Below are positions 1 to 11,584 of a DNA stretch of 64,000 bases, one piece after another. Position numbers and translations under genes: made by a program. The number at the start of each line of letters is the position of its first letter. Within the stretch, counting starts at the first letter, position 1. The stretch is from Epinephelus fuscoguttatus (lineage: Eukaryota > Chordata > Actinopteri > Perciformes > Serranidae), in NCBI RefSeq assembly GCF_011397635.1, contig NC_064770.1:35736598-35800597 (forward strand), given 5' to 3'. The notes beneath the pieces are model-generated. The model was not told the origin of the DNA and did no database searches. It saw nothing but the letters and a program-made list of their open reading frames with translations.

Positions 1-1620
1 CAGCTAGCGATGAAACTTGTAAAACCATGTATATCATGTAAATACTATTGGTAAGGAAAGTATATTTTCATGTACTCACAAAACCATACTTTTGTCAACC
101 CTGTTACCATCAACCCTTTTACACTAGAATGGTAACAGGGTTGGTGGTCACAGGGTTGATGGTAACCGGGTTGACGAAAAATGTTCAAATATCTTTTTAA
201 CGTGTCCTTTTGCGGAAACAGGGCTGACACAATAAGCTTGTCCCTCTCTGTCAAACATTATATAACTCGAAAAAAAATGATGAAAAGAAGAGGACACTTA
301 TTTGTCTTTTCACCAGCATGTTCACAAAAGGAAGCTGATTTCACTCCCAGGAAATGATGCAGCTTTTGGAGCAGTCCATTATCTCAGAAGGGGTGTTTTC
401 TTTAAAAGTAACAGGGTTGACTACCTGGCGACCCGACTAAATTGATGTTTTTTACAACATTTCACACATATTAAGAATAAAACCCATTCATGAGTAATGA
501 AAGGACACTTGAGGCTTTATATATAAGTTTATGTTTTTATGATAGTTTGACTTTTTGTGGCCTTAATCGCTAGTAAAAGTAGAACAATCATATTGAGCGA
601 CAGGCCATTTTTACAGCTTTTGAATGATTCTTCATACAAAAAGGTGTTTAAAACTCTTTGAAAACAAAAATACAATTTTACATTGTTTTAATATTACAAG
701 AGATATCATGGAAAATTAATTCTGAAATGATTATAGTGTATTTATTGTTTATTGACATTTATAGCACAGTTTTGTTCGAGAGACACAAAATGGCACGTTT
801 TCGTATAATGACCCAGCTGCAGCTGTCCATGATTAAAATCCAGTTTTGATTGTTTAGCCAGTGTAACGCTAGAGCTGACCTCCGCGGGCGTGGATAGCTC
901 ACCTTTGGTGGGGTGTATTTCCTGGAGCTTCTTGTCGTTGTGCTGTGGGTCGTAGTAGCCGTGGTGTTTCAGACCGAAGGTTTGAGGACGTGTTTTTGCA
1001 GTGGAAGAGTTTTAGTCTACCTAAAAAATTTTTTAGCACTACCTGCAGCAGCAGTGTTCTTGTCATGTTTCCTCCCGACAAGACCAAAGTAATGGGAATA
1101 TTTCCAGCCTGATGTGACTGTTGTATTTCATGTCAGTAGTGATGTGATAACAAAAGTAACACCGTGCTGAGTTGTTTGGTTTTGGAGAAATTGTAATATA
1201 TATACATATATATATATATATATACTGAAATTTAATTAGTGATTAGTTACACTACTCGTTTCTGGAAAAACTTATGTTATTACTGTAACACGTTACTGCC
1301 CAACACTGTTCATGACAACTGTACGGGGTGAATATTTATAAAACATAACCGTTTACATTTTACCGAGGCCTAAAGTTACATATATTTAAGAAGGGGGCCA
1401 CAACAGTGACAGGATGTCTGCAAGGCTCCACTGCACTCTGTGAGTCAGGTCCTCCACAGCTTTAGCCTCTTGTCCAGTTATGGTCACTTCTTGCTCTAAA
1501 AACCAAAATAGTGACAGTCGAAATGCCGAATTTGAAGTTTTAAAATGGTAGCAATGGGGGGGCAACGGGGCAATTTGATTTGCAGCCAGTAGTCAACAAC
1601 AACAAGACCAATAAACAACA
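1..1620. other. Intron of the PKN gene: no exon recognised
   Basis: No further protein kinase N exon was recognised in this stretch, so the next upstream exon must lie outside the window. It is AT-rich and repeat-derived. It contains short degenerate 'aacagggttga' motifs at 120-180 and 410-425, a (TA)n run near 1196-1224, and a dispersed repeat at about 818-1260. The two longest open frames (45-254 and 658-849) show no domain or splice context. Confidence 0.6.
818..1260 (+). repeat. Dispersed repeat, copy A (empty site)
   Basis: This segment is recognisably similar to 36180-36970: 'gctgcagctgtccatg', 'tttggtggggtgtatt', 'gtgtttcaga' and 'tgaaatttaattagtga' occur in the same order in both. 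Here the middle is uninterrupted (about 940-970), whereas copy B carries a 301-bp MITE at the equivalent point. The class of the repeat is not recognised. Confidence 0.7.
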
Positions 1621-2304
1621 CTCACAGCTAGGGATGGGTATCGGTAAGATTTTAACAGTACTACTACTCTTATCCGTACTGCTCATCAATCTGGTATTTT
1701 AACGGTACTCTTATTGATGCTTTTTGAGGAGGAAAAAAACAAATTAAGAAGATAAATTGCTTTATTTTCTCAATTCTCATTATGCAACAAAATAGTTATG
1801 TAACAAAACATTTCACTTTTTACAACTTGAAATGTAAAATATATAAAATAATAGTCTTGTCACAGTACCAAAATTGGGACCCATGGTACGATACCAGTGA
1901 AAGTATCACGGTTCTGAGTAGTATCACAATACCACAGCAAAAATGAGGCAAATGTGCCTTTTGTCATTTATAAAAAGATAAGTCACTTCTATAATACATC
2001 AATGATATTTCAATGGAATAAATTGCTTATTGACTTATTCATACTTTAAAAACAGCAATAAATGATTAACATAGGGGGGATCAAAATAAAATAAATAAAT
2101 AAATAAAATAAAAATCAACCAGCCACCCTCCTCCCCTGACAAGTAAAGAACAGTCCCTTCATAAGTAAAGAACAGTCCCTAAAGTGCGGTGAAGTTTGTG
2201 GACCGTTACCTGCCACAAAGAGAGAAATGTGAACTCGTTTCTCCTCTGACACGTCACGTACCTGTGTGCCGCCACGGCTCGGCTGTTCAGGTATTTCTGG
2301 ACAG

Positions 2305-2589
2305 TCATGACACCAACAAAGAGGAAAATTTTGGACCTGGAGCCAGGCTTCTCCGTCGCTGGTAAGCCATACTTGCGCCGCGGAGCACTATGGCTGCCAT
2401 ATTTGACAGGAATACGTATTCTTGTATTTCTGTCTGAATATGATGCACTTTCGCAAGGTGTTTTGACAAATTACTAGTGTTGCCACCCTTACACGCAAAA
2501 CATTTGTCATACTTGTGACAACGTGCTGTGTCTGCATCAACTCTTGTAATGTAAAGCCACACTTTTGACCGTTTGGCTCTCTCCGCCAT
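2305..2589 (-). pseudogene. BED-type zinc finger remnant of hAT transposase
   Basis: The minus-strand frame encodes 94 residues. Its first half reads like a ZBED/hAT N-terminal BED finger: S-K-V-W near the start, C-H-K-Y-D-K-C as the zinc knuckle, then N-L-x-K-H-L-x-K-V-H-H as the histidine end. BED fingers are DNA-binding modules of hAT transposases and of domesticated ZBED proteins. No catalytic hAT core follows, and the frame ends in unrelated sequence, so this is a truncated relic inside the element at 1629-2995. Confidence 0.75.
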
Positions 2590-2636
2590 CGATATCTATC
2601 TAAAGGTAGGCTATGAGCTTGAGTTGGTGTATGCGC

Positions 2637-2640
<4 letters not shown>

Positions 2641-2675
<35 letters not shown>
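2641..2675 (+). repeat. (TG)n microsatellite
   Basis: About 17 uninterrupted TG dinucleotides inside the hAT element. Confidence 0.95.
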
Positions 2676-2676
<1 letters not shown>

Positions 2677-3047
2677 ACTGGAACAACAGCCCTGCCACTC
2701 TGCTCTCCACTCACACACAACAGGCAGCCAGGGTGAGCGACACAGATCTCTCGTCTTCAGGGACAGTAGCGAAAATTATGATACAGTGACGGATAATTGA
2801 CAGACTTGGTGAGACAAATGTGCAAAACAAGGTTGATCTTGTAAAAAAAAACAAAAAGAAGAAGAAGAAGAAAAAAAAACGCGACTGCTCCAGTACCGAT
2901 AGCAGAACCGTTAAGATCTGAGCTTATCAATACTGCGGTCTTGAAGAATGTAGCCCCGGGGCTCGTTGAATACCGGAGTTCGGTACCCATCCCTACTCAC
3001 AGCACAAGCCACAATGCATTCGAAGAACAAACAAACAAATGATCTGA

Positions 3048-4787
3048 TCAGTGCTTATTAAGAGCCACTATTGCAGATGGGACAAAGGAAAGTCTATACC
3101 TATTGGTATGACATTTCGGAACGCTAAACCTTCGCCCTGAGGGGAGCTGCTGAAACTCAGTGTGCAAAGGGTGAAGAGGGTCCAAAACAATGGACCGAGC
3201 CTTTGAAGTTAGTCTTTCCTCATATGTCTGTTCTAGATTTCTAAGGTTAACACCAGCAATCTTGCAACACAGCCTGACCATTTTTTCCAGTTTCTTTTTG
3301 TTCTGAAGACTAAGGTGACTAAACCAACAGATTACATTAAAGGAGAGGACAGATTCAATAAAAGCAGAGTAAAACATTTTCATTATTGTCTTGTCCACAT
3401 TAAAGCTACGCAGCTTCCTTAAAAAGAACAAACGTTGGTTCACCTTTTTACAAAGGGCATCTGTGTTTGCATCAAATTTTAGCCTGTCATCCAGAACAGT
3501 GCCCAAGTATTTATACTGCTGCACTATTGTTACTGTCTCTCCTTTAATCACACAAGAAGCAGGAGGACAGGGCTTTCTCCGAAAATCAATAAACATTTCC
3601 TTTGTTTTGGCCACGTTTATCTGGAGGAAAGACTGGTCACACCAATTAACAAATTCATCCAGAACAGGGCCATGGTTATGTTCAGAACCATCAAGGAGAC
3701 TAATAACAGAGTCATCTGCATACTTAAAGATGAGGCCAGATGCTTGATCACTCTGGCGATCATTAGTGTAAAGGACAAATAAAAGAGGAGACAGAACGCA
3801 GCCTTGTGGGGATCCAGTGGAAGAGAAACGGTTACTTGACAGATTCTTGCTGACGCGGACCCTCTGAGATCTGTTAGTTAAAAAATCAATGAGCCAACAC
3901 ACCATGCTAAAATCCAAATTAAAATGGGATAAAAGCCTATGTGCTAAAACTTGTGGCTGAATACAATTAAAAGCAGATGAAAAATCAACAAAGAGAAGGC
4001 GTGCATGATTCTTGCTTCCCTCCACATGCCTCAATACAAGATTAATCAGTGTAGCAGTAGCATCCTCTACTCCTCTGTTGGCCTTGTAAGCGAATTGAAA
4101 AGGGTCCAACATATCCTGTACTGAGTTTAAAAGATCAACTTTGACAATGTGCTCAAATGTTTTCATAGCGAGGTAGGTCAAAGCTATAGGGCGATAGTCA
4201 TTCAAAGTTTTAGGAGACGGGACTTTTGCAACTGGCACCACTATGGATTCCTTCCAGATCCTTGGTACTTTCTGTATCTCAAGGGAGGATTGGAAAATGT
4301 GTGTAAGGATACCACTTAGTTGCCTGGCACACTTTTTTAGCAATTTTCCTCCCAAGCCATTGGGACCAGGACTTTTCCTCTCATTGATATGACTGAGAAA
4401 TTTACACACAGTCGCCTGGTCAATTATAGTCTTGCAACCTGAAGGCCCATTTCTAAAGTGAGACAGTTCATCATTAAAATCAACAGAATCGAATCTGGTG
4501 TAAAATGTGTTTAACTGCTCAGCTAAGTCGGCTTCAGACATGTTAGGAAGGAAAACTCCTTTATCACTGTTTTGCATCCCCACCATGGACTTAATTCTTT
4601 TCCATGCTGCCCTAGAACAACCTGAAGCCAGCTCATTTTCAACTTTCATTGTATATTTGTTTTTGGCTCTCTTTATCTCCTTCTTAACCTGTTTCAGAGC
4701 ATCCTTCCTGTCAACCAAATCACTCTTATAATAAGACAGCTTCTTCAGATTAAGAGCATGTTTAAGTGATTTGCTGAAAAAGTCCAA
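3048..4787 (-). mobile_element. Non-LTR retrotransposon (L2/CR1/Rex1 group) with intact RT frame
   Basis: An uninterrupted 579-codon frame runs antisense to the PKN gene. It carries the landmarks of a LINE reverse transcriptase: a pre-RT lysine-rich helix (residues 20-60), R-K-S-P-G-P-N at 137-143, N-D-Y-R-P-I at 196-201, VDFSSAF at 267-273 (first catalytic Asp), G-S-P-Q-G-C-V-L-S-P at 325-334 and YADD at 356-359 (catalytic Asp pair). About 220 further residues form the thumb and C-terminal region. No endonuclease domain is present, so the copy is 5'-truncated, which is typical of target-primed reverse transcription. The absence of stops over 1.7 kb suggests a recent insertion. The assignment to the L2/CR1/Rex1 group comes from motif spacing; the exact family is not certain. 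Confidence 0.9.
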
Positions 4788-4852
4788 ACTATCCCTTTAA
4801 CTTTCCCGAGAGTGCATCTTGATTAGAAACTAAATGTGAATGTTGTTTTTAG

Positions 4853-5056
<204 letters not shown>

Positions 5057-6078
5057 GGTCAGAGGTCAGAGGTCACAGGGTTATTAGCTGCCCACTGCCA
5101 GCCACAGACTCTTAAAGGAGACTGAGAAGAGAAGGCTGACTCTGTGTCCTGCACAGGGAGAGAGGAACTTGATGGTGATGAGAGGCGAGGAGCTCTTTCT
5201 CTCTGTTTGCAATGGGATGGAGAACTGGCTGGGCCCATCAGTGGAGTCTGATCGCGTGTTGGACACACACGCAGTGTCACGCATCTCCTGACCTCGACAG
5301 GTCTGCAGCTCTGTGACACTGCGTGGCTTTTAGAGGAGGAGGAAGTGGTGGTGAAGATAATCCAGATTATGTAACAAACGGAAGATGAGATGATGGACTC
5401 CTGCTGTTTGTCCAACGCGTCAGTGACCGTACTGAAACGCTCAGAGAGCCTTTAAATCAGAGTCAAACAGTCAAACGTGATTATTCTGACAGGAAGCAGT
5501 TTGTCTCTTTCCTTGCTGCACTCGCTCTCGTCTCTTGTCCCTTTATCTCTGCTGTTTGTTGCTGCTATGTGTGTGTGTGTTTCGTTGTGTTACAGCGTCC
5601 CTGCCTCAGTCATGAATGTATCCACATCAGCTGCAATCATGCACCACCTGTACATTAACACAAGGGGGAGCCAGAGGAAAGAGAGAACTCAGAGCTGCTG
5701 CTGTTGACTGTGTCACAGAGAAGTAAAGTGAGTGGGGGTTTCACCCGGGGGGGGGGTGTCACATGGTGTTAATGTGTCTGTGCTCAATCTTCTCTTTCCA
5801 CTGTCTGTCAGTACAACACAGATTTTTAACTACAATCATTTTTAAATGACAAGAAGCTTTTACAGATTTTGTTCTTTTTGTGATTTATTGATTTTTTTTC
5901 CCCATCTGTGTTTCCTCCTCTGTCATTTGCTGGTGAAGTGTGTTGGAACTGTGACTCAGTAAAGATGTGAACCCAACACAGAGGAAGTGATCGATTTATT
6001 GTCATAAGCAGTTTTCCTCTCACTCAACCAGTGTGTTTTGAGAAAACGGAGAAGTCATTTCATTTTTAGCTCACTAAT
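5057..6078 (+). other. Presumed 3' UTR and downstream flank of the PKN gene
   Basis: No further coding exon is expected after the stop at 5054-5056. The stretch is moderately GC-rich to about 5700, as expected of a 3' UTR. I found no canonical AATAAA before the transposon boundary at 6079, only AGTAAA variants near 5720 and 5957, so the cleavage site is undecided. Open frames here lack any domain. Confidence 0.45.
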
Positions 6079-6535
6079 ACCCAGTTTCCACCGAGCAGTA
6101 TGGCAGAGTTGAGTTCGGTTCACATTTTGTCAGTTCCCACTGTGAAAAGTTGTGGATGGCACCAATAGAACTGTTCTGTGCCGTCCCCATGTTTGATCCC
6201 CCCTCTGTTGGGGTACCTAGCACACAGATCTGGTACTAAAAGGTGGAGCTGTGAACACTGCGGTCTGTTGAAAGGATGTTTTGCTGCCTCTCACAGCAGC
6301 TGGAGTCTGAGAAAAAATAACTTCATTCACTGGCGGCAACTCTTAAGGTGGAACATTAACTTGTAATGTTACTCAATGCATGAGTTGATGATGTGAATCC
6401 ATCAGCACACCTGAAATTTCACTGTGACAACTTTGACCGTCACTTTAGTTTTTATATGACACACACTTTTAGTAATGAGTGGATCTTCAAGAGTTTATAT
6501 ATGTTATTTTCGATGGGGTTATGTGAACTGTATAT

Positions 6536-7201
6536 TAGGGCTGTTAAAAGAACCATGAAATTGTGTTCAAATATTTTCTAATTAATTTTAGTAGAGTTCG
6601 AATAATATTTGAATTTTTTTTTTTAAATTTATTTATTTATTTATTTATTTTTACAAAAAAAAAACAAAAATAAGATGCTAATTGCTGACGCAATATGAAA
6701 GTGACACTTGGATGAAAACACCCATTCTGACCTCACTGAAGTGCCAGGTATGACCAACTTCTGCCTCGCTATCTGAGCAATGTTTGGATACTTCAGTGCA
6801 TAATTTTCCACCACGAGAGTGGATCCTGGCCGGCTCGTAGTGGTGTCTCATTCTGGTAACGTTTCATCTCTTCTACAAAAAGGGTAAGCAGGGGAGGCAG
6901 CAGGTGCAACACTCTCCCTGTATGTCTCCCCGAACAGGTCACACATCGCGAACAGCGCAGCGGGTGGTGTTGGTGCAGTGGGCTCCCCCGTCAGCACCTC
7001 TCCCTCCGTCGCTGCGTCCCTCTCTGGCCCGGCTTGTGCGTGAGCAATCTCTGACCGAATAGGATTCACCAAGATATACAACATTATTGATAGTATTAAT
7101 TAATTATTAATGATATTCGAATTATCAAATTTAGGTTCCAACTAATAAAAAATATATGTATTTGAATATATTTCGAACTTCGAATTTTTTTGACAGCCCT
7201 A
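6536..7201 (-). mobile_element. Nested hAT-like element 'tagggctgt', copy 1
   Basis: The ends are tagggctgttaaaa on the left and tttttgacagccct plus 'a' on the right, an inverted pair. The inside closely matches 48850-49475 in opposite orientation, including a minus-strand frame (6848-7084) whose product begins M-L-Y-I-L-V-N-P-I and contains P-P-A-A-L-F-A-M-C-D-L-F-G-E. This is probably a fragment of a hAT transposase gene. The 8 bp on either side share only the first four bases, so the target duplication is decayed or my end is off by a few bases. Confidence 0.75.
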
Positions 7202-7230
7202 CTGTCCTATATATTCTAATCCTCACTCTG

Positions 7231-7796
7231 AGGCATCATTTACACCGCAAGCAATGCGTTCGTGTAGCGTTTGCCAACAGTCATTTCAGCGAGCATGTTA
7301 TCAGGTTAGAGCATTAACACCCCATCTGTTCTATTTTTGCGCAAGTCACTAGCGAGTGGTCATTGTATTCAACAAAAAAATCTCTCTCAGCCATCGTAGA
7401 CATCTCCTCCTTGACCAAACGAGACCTGACAGCCACATGTTTCATGTTTTGGAGATGGATGACTACAGATTAATCAAGGAGGTCAAAAAGCATGACTACT
7501 TACCCATTTGTAGTGCTAAATATTAATTCTCCGAGCGTTGGAATAATCACTGGCGTGCAGACCTGTCCACCCTGGGCTTTGGGTCCAAACTCACTTCTTC
7601 TTCTTTGGGGTTTATTGGAGATTTGCAAACACGGTGCACTACCACTACCAACTGTTCGGGTGTGGTTCGTATTTAGACGGGACAGCAGCAGCTGCTGCGC
7701 GACACGTCTGTTCAGTTTTGGTGTGAATGCACGTGTGCTGCCGCTAAGCTTGTGGACCACTTAGCAAATGCATCGTTTGCGGTGTAAATGAGGCCT
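7231..7796. mobile_element. Nested TIR element with 'catttacaccgcaa' ends
   Basis: The left terminus aggcatcatttacaccgcaa pairs with the right terminus, which reverse complemented reads aggcctcatttacaccgcaa: 19 of 20 positions match. The match extends a few bases further inward (agcaatgc against acgatgca). No coding capacity is recognised and no clear target duplication is seen. Confidence 0.75.
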
Positions 7797-8174
7797 GAGA
7801 GGGGAAAAAATGCGCTGTAGAGCGTCGTTCCTGTGGGCGCCAGCAACACTAAACCCCTGAGCTTGCCTGAGAAGGACTAAATGCACAAAGCTGCTATTTT
7901 TAAATATCCCATGGAGAGAGACTCTCACTGCAGCCTGTTCTGTTTTGTTCTGAAAATGTGGGCGTGCAGTCTCGTTCTGTGGACGATAAACCAGGTGCAG
8001 ACTGATAAAGGAGGAAATACAGTGAGTGCTGGACGGAGCAGTGAGTGACAACAACCCTGCCCACATTTAAGAGGACTGTTTGCAGTGGAAACACTAGGGT
8101 CTAGGTACCATGTCTGAAGGGTTACTGCTGGGTCCAAAGGCACCACACTGAAAGCGTTTGGTGGAAACGGGGCT

Positions 8175-9299
8175 TATAACTCTCTTATAATCCTCAATAT
8201 GTCTCAACAACCACATGATGGTTAGTTAACCCCTTAAATTTGTCTGTAGCGCCACCATAAGGTTGATATATGTTGTGTGGATATTTGTCAAATGTGACAT
8301 TTATATTCCCTTCAGGATGAATTGTAATAGCGACACTCGTCCATTAACTGTTTCTCGAGCTGCATCATCAGATCAAATATTTAGTCTGTCCTTTAGATGG
8401 CAATTTAGTCTTATGACCAAACATCCTGCGAAACTAAAGACGTTCCCATCAACCTCAACCACAGAGATGTTACATTTGTACGTGTCATACTTATATCAGT
8501 GTTTTTAAAGTGACGTAATATGTAAGATGTCATTGTCAGTGGGCGCTGGAGGGGATGGTGGATAGTGTGACACCTTGGTGAGATGCCTGCCAAGCTGCAG
8601 ACCGCTGTTCAAGACCAACAAACAACAAAACCTGTTGTCTTTGAGCAGCACTTCGTGGTGTTTCCCAGTGGCGTTCAAGCCAGCGAACCTGGGTGTTTTT
8701 CTCCTACTTGTCCCTGCATTTCCAGCAGCTTTTCTGCCACCAGACATGTGTTAAAGCCAAAACATCATCCGTTCCTGACCATGTGGTTTTTGTGCCTAGA
8801 TGTTTACACCAGACACAGTGATCTAGACGTACTGCAGACTTTAAAAACCAACGTAGAAAAACACTGACGACCGAATGTAAAAAACATTTCTTTGAATATA
8901 TTAATTGAACAGAGGCAGAATTACATGTACAGCTGCTTCATGTGTTCAGCCAACACAGAGGGTCACTCTGACACCAGGACAGTGAACTCAGCTTTAAGCC
9001 GCCACAGCTGATGTCTGCATCATTTCTCCGAAATGCTCAGATGTTTTTTGGGTTTGTTTTTTTTTGTCAGGTCAGATGAACTGGTAAAATGTAATCTGAG
9101 TGCAAACAACATCCAGGCAGCTTCACGGCAGTTTGGCAAAATATTTTCCATCTCTGAGTGGGTTGATTTTAGATGGAGTTAATGTTATGAATGAAGACTG
9201 ATGCAGAGCCAGGCCGGGTCCCAGCTGTGCTTGTTAATGCTGTCCTGAAACGGTCATCAATGAAAACATTCTTATATTATGAGTGTAAACAAAGAGTGC
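8175..9299. other. Intergenic stretch with no recognised gene
   Basis: Unique-looking sequence between the transposon nest and the minisatellite. Open frames at 8263-8508 and 8583-8867 have no family resemblance and no splice context. Confidence 0.5.

Positions 9300-9331
<32 letters not shown>
9300..9331 (+). repeat. (CA)n microsatellite
   Basis: About 15 CA dinucleotides immediately 5' of the 26-bp minisatellite. Confidence 0.95.
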
Positions 9332-9332
<1 letters not shown>

Positions 9333-9371
9333 TGAAAACATCTCAAAAGGTAATTTGACGTAATATTCCTG

Positions 9372-10856
9372 CTGCACAAGTACGAACCCAGGGCCCTCTG
9401 CACCAGGAGGAACCCAGGGCCCGCTGCACCAGGAGGAACCCAGGGCCCACTGCACCAGGAGGAACCCAGGGCCCTCTGCACCAGGAGGAACCCAGGGCCC
9501 ACTTCACCAGGACGAACCCAGGGCCCTCTGCACCAGGAGGAACCCAGGGCCCGCTGCACCAGGAGGAACCCAGGGCCCACTGCACCAGGAGGAACCCAGG
9601 GCCCACTGCACCAGGACGAACCCAGGGCCCACTGCACCAGGAGGAACCCAGGACTTGCTGCACCAGGAGGAACCCAGGACTTGCTGCACCAGGACGAACC
9701 CAGGGCCCACTGCACCAGGAGGAACCCAGGACTTGCTGCACCAGGACGAACCCAGGGCCCGCTGCACCAGGAGGAACCCAGGACTTGCCGCACCCGGAGG
9801 AACCCAGGACTTGCTGCACCAGGACGAACCCAGGGCCCACTGCACCAGGAGGAACCCAGGGCCCACTGCACCAGGACGAACCCAGGGCCCACTGCACCAG
9901 GAGGAACCCAGGACTTGCTGCACCAGGAGGAACCCAGGACTTGCTGCACCAGGACGAACCCAGGGCCCACTGCACCAGGAGGAACCCAGGACTTGCTGCA
10001 CCAGGACGAACCCAGGGCCCGCTGCACCAGGAGGAACCCAGGACTTGCCGCACCCGGAGGAACCCAGGACTTGCTGCACCAGGACGAACCCAGGGCCCAC
10101 TGCACCAGGAGGAACCCAGGACTCACCGCACCAGGAGGAACCCAGGACTTGCTGCACCAGGACGAACCCAGGGCCCGCTGCACCAGGATGAACCCAGGAC
10201 TTGCCACACCAGGAGGAACCCAGGGCCCTCTGCACCAGGAGGAACCCAGGGCCCACTGCACCAGGAGGAACCCAGGACTTGCCACACCAGGAGGAACCCA
10301 GGGCCCGCTGCACCAGGAGGAACCCAGGACTTGCCGCACCAGGACGAACCCAGGGCCCTCTGCACCGGGAGGAACCCAGGACTTGCCACACCAGGAGGAA
10401 CCCAGGGCCCTCTGCACCAGGAGAAACCCAGGGCCCACTGCACCAGGAGGAACCCAGGACTCGCCGCACCAGGAGGAACCCAGGACTCGCCGCACCCGGA
10501 GGAACCCAGGACTTGCCGCACCAGGACGAACCCAGGGCTCGCTGCACCAGGAGGAACCCAGGGCCCGCTGCACCAGGAGGAACCCAGGGCCCTCTGCACC
10601 GGGAGGAACCCAGGGCCCTCTGCACCAGGAGGAACCCAGGGCCCTCTGCACCAGGAGGAACCCAGGGCCCTCTGCACCGGGAGGAACCCAGGGCTCGCTG
10701 CACCAGGAGGAACCCAGGGCCCGCTGCACCAGGAGGAACCCAGGGCCCTCTGCACCGGGATGAACCCAGGACCCTCTGCACCAGGAGGAACCCAGGGCCC
10801 ACTGCACCAGGATGAACCCAGGGCCCTCTGCACCAGGAGGAACCCAGGGCCCACTG
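9372..10856. repeat. 26-bp GC-rich minisatellite, about 57 units
   Basis: The tandem unit is gcaccaggaggaacccaggg followed by cccact (26 bp). Variants are gacgaac for gaggaac, ggacttgct for gggcccact, and ctct or cgct at the end. The array has no stop codons in several frames on both strands, producing open frames up to 511 codons with a 26-residue period. These are artefacts of a stop-free unit whose length is not a multiple of three. A block of about 296 bp starting near 9565 recurs exactly 260 bp (ten units) downstream, so a higher-order duplication has occurred. Confidence 0.97.
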
Positions 10857-11224
10857 GACTAGCTGTGCAACCTGATTGGGCTGCAGGTACGGCCTCATGC
10901 TACCAGTAGTGACGAGGACACTAGCATGAAAAATGTTGTCATAATTCTGAGGTAAGTATCTCCTTCAATTCAGAAAACAATCAAATCATTTTTTGTCGGA
11001 ATGAATCAAACAAAAAAGAAGCACTGCCAGTCTATGACGTGCTATTTAAGAGAACCTGAATGTGGTTGCACCAAAATGGAGGCATGGCTGCAGTGTGTTT
11101 GGGCACTGTTATCCGTATTTATTCCTCAGGGAAATGTAAAGAGAGAAAATAAAACTTCAAAACTCAAAAGCAGAAATATAAAAACAGGATCCATGTCATT
11201 AATGTGTCAGAGGATCCGAGGACA

Positions 11225-11540
11225 CATGTGATTGGCCATGTGTGTTTACTCCCCTCCTAAACCTTTCACCTGCCAGTCAAACCCCTGAGCTCCACCCTCC
11301 TCCTCCTCCATCCCTCCCACCTCCCCTCCTCCTCTCCTCCAGGCCTCCTTCCTGTTGCCATCTACGTTTGGAGACGCGTCCAAAGCCTTTTATTCCTCTC
11401 CATCTCGCCATCTCTCTCTCCACTCTGTCACACCATCCTGCAGTCCCTCCCATTGCCCCTTTAATTGTGTCTTTGCTCCTTCCCCCTGCTCGGTCCCGCT
11501 CGGTCCCACTCGGTCCCGCTCGGTGCGTAAAATGAATTTC
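11225..11540 (+). promoter_or_regulatory. Probable promoter region of tgfbr3
   Basis: This lies directly upstream of the candidate first exon. It holds an inverted CCAAT box (gattggc, about 11231-11237), a long CT-rich tract (11285-11345), and a 10-bp tandem 'ctcggtcccg' repeated about four times at 11487-11522. No TATA box stands out. The assignment rests on position and composition only. Confidence 0.35.
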
Positions 11541-11584
11541 CACTGAGAAATATTTCTCGCAGGTCTCACCTCAGCTGGAGAGGA

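Larger units (their letters stand above)
1629..2995 (-). mobile_element. hAT-type DNA transposon with 8-bp target duplication
   Basis: The element is bounded by inverted termini starting 'tagggatgggta'. The left end reads tagggatgggtatcg and the right end, reverse complemented, reads tagggatgggtaccg. It is flanked by a perfect 8-bp direct repeat 'ctcacagc' at 1621-1628 and 2996-3003. An 8-bp duplication and short TIRs are hallmarks of the hAT superfamily. At 1367 bp it is far too short to be autonomous, but it keeps a BED-finger fragment on the minus strand and a (GT)n run. It sits in the last PKN intron. Confidence 0.9.
6079..8174. mobile_element. TIR transposon with 'GTTTCCACC' ends, carrying two nested elements
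   Basis: The left end reads acccagtttccaccgagcag. The right end, reverse complemented, reads agccccgtttccaccaaacg. Internal sequence from about 6130 to 6270 closely matches 28365-28500 (for example 'gtggatggcaccaa', 'ttggggtacctagcacac', 'ggtggagctgtg'). The ends resemble those of the shorter Harbinger-like MITEs at 36323 and 49916. The ~2.1-kb span is inflated by insertions at 6536-7201 and 7231-7796. Confidence 0.7.

Noticed and set aside
2757..2990. Small hydrophobic minus-strand frame
   Set aside because: It is created by an A/GAA-rich tract inside the hAT element.
9372..10856. CRISPR-like regular repeat array
   Set aside because: The units are directly contiguous with no unique spacers and the genome is a vertebrate.
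9272..10898. Open frames of 178-511 codons on both strands, G/P/W-rich with a 26-residue period
   Set aside because: They come from a stop-free 26-bp minisatellite. Several frames on both strands are open at once, with no splice or start context.
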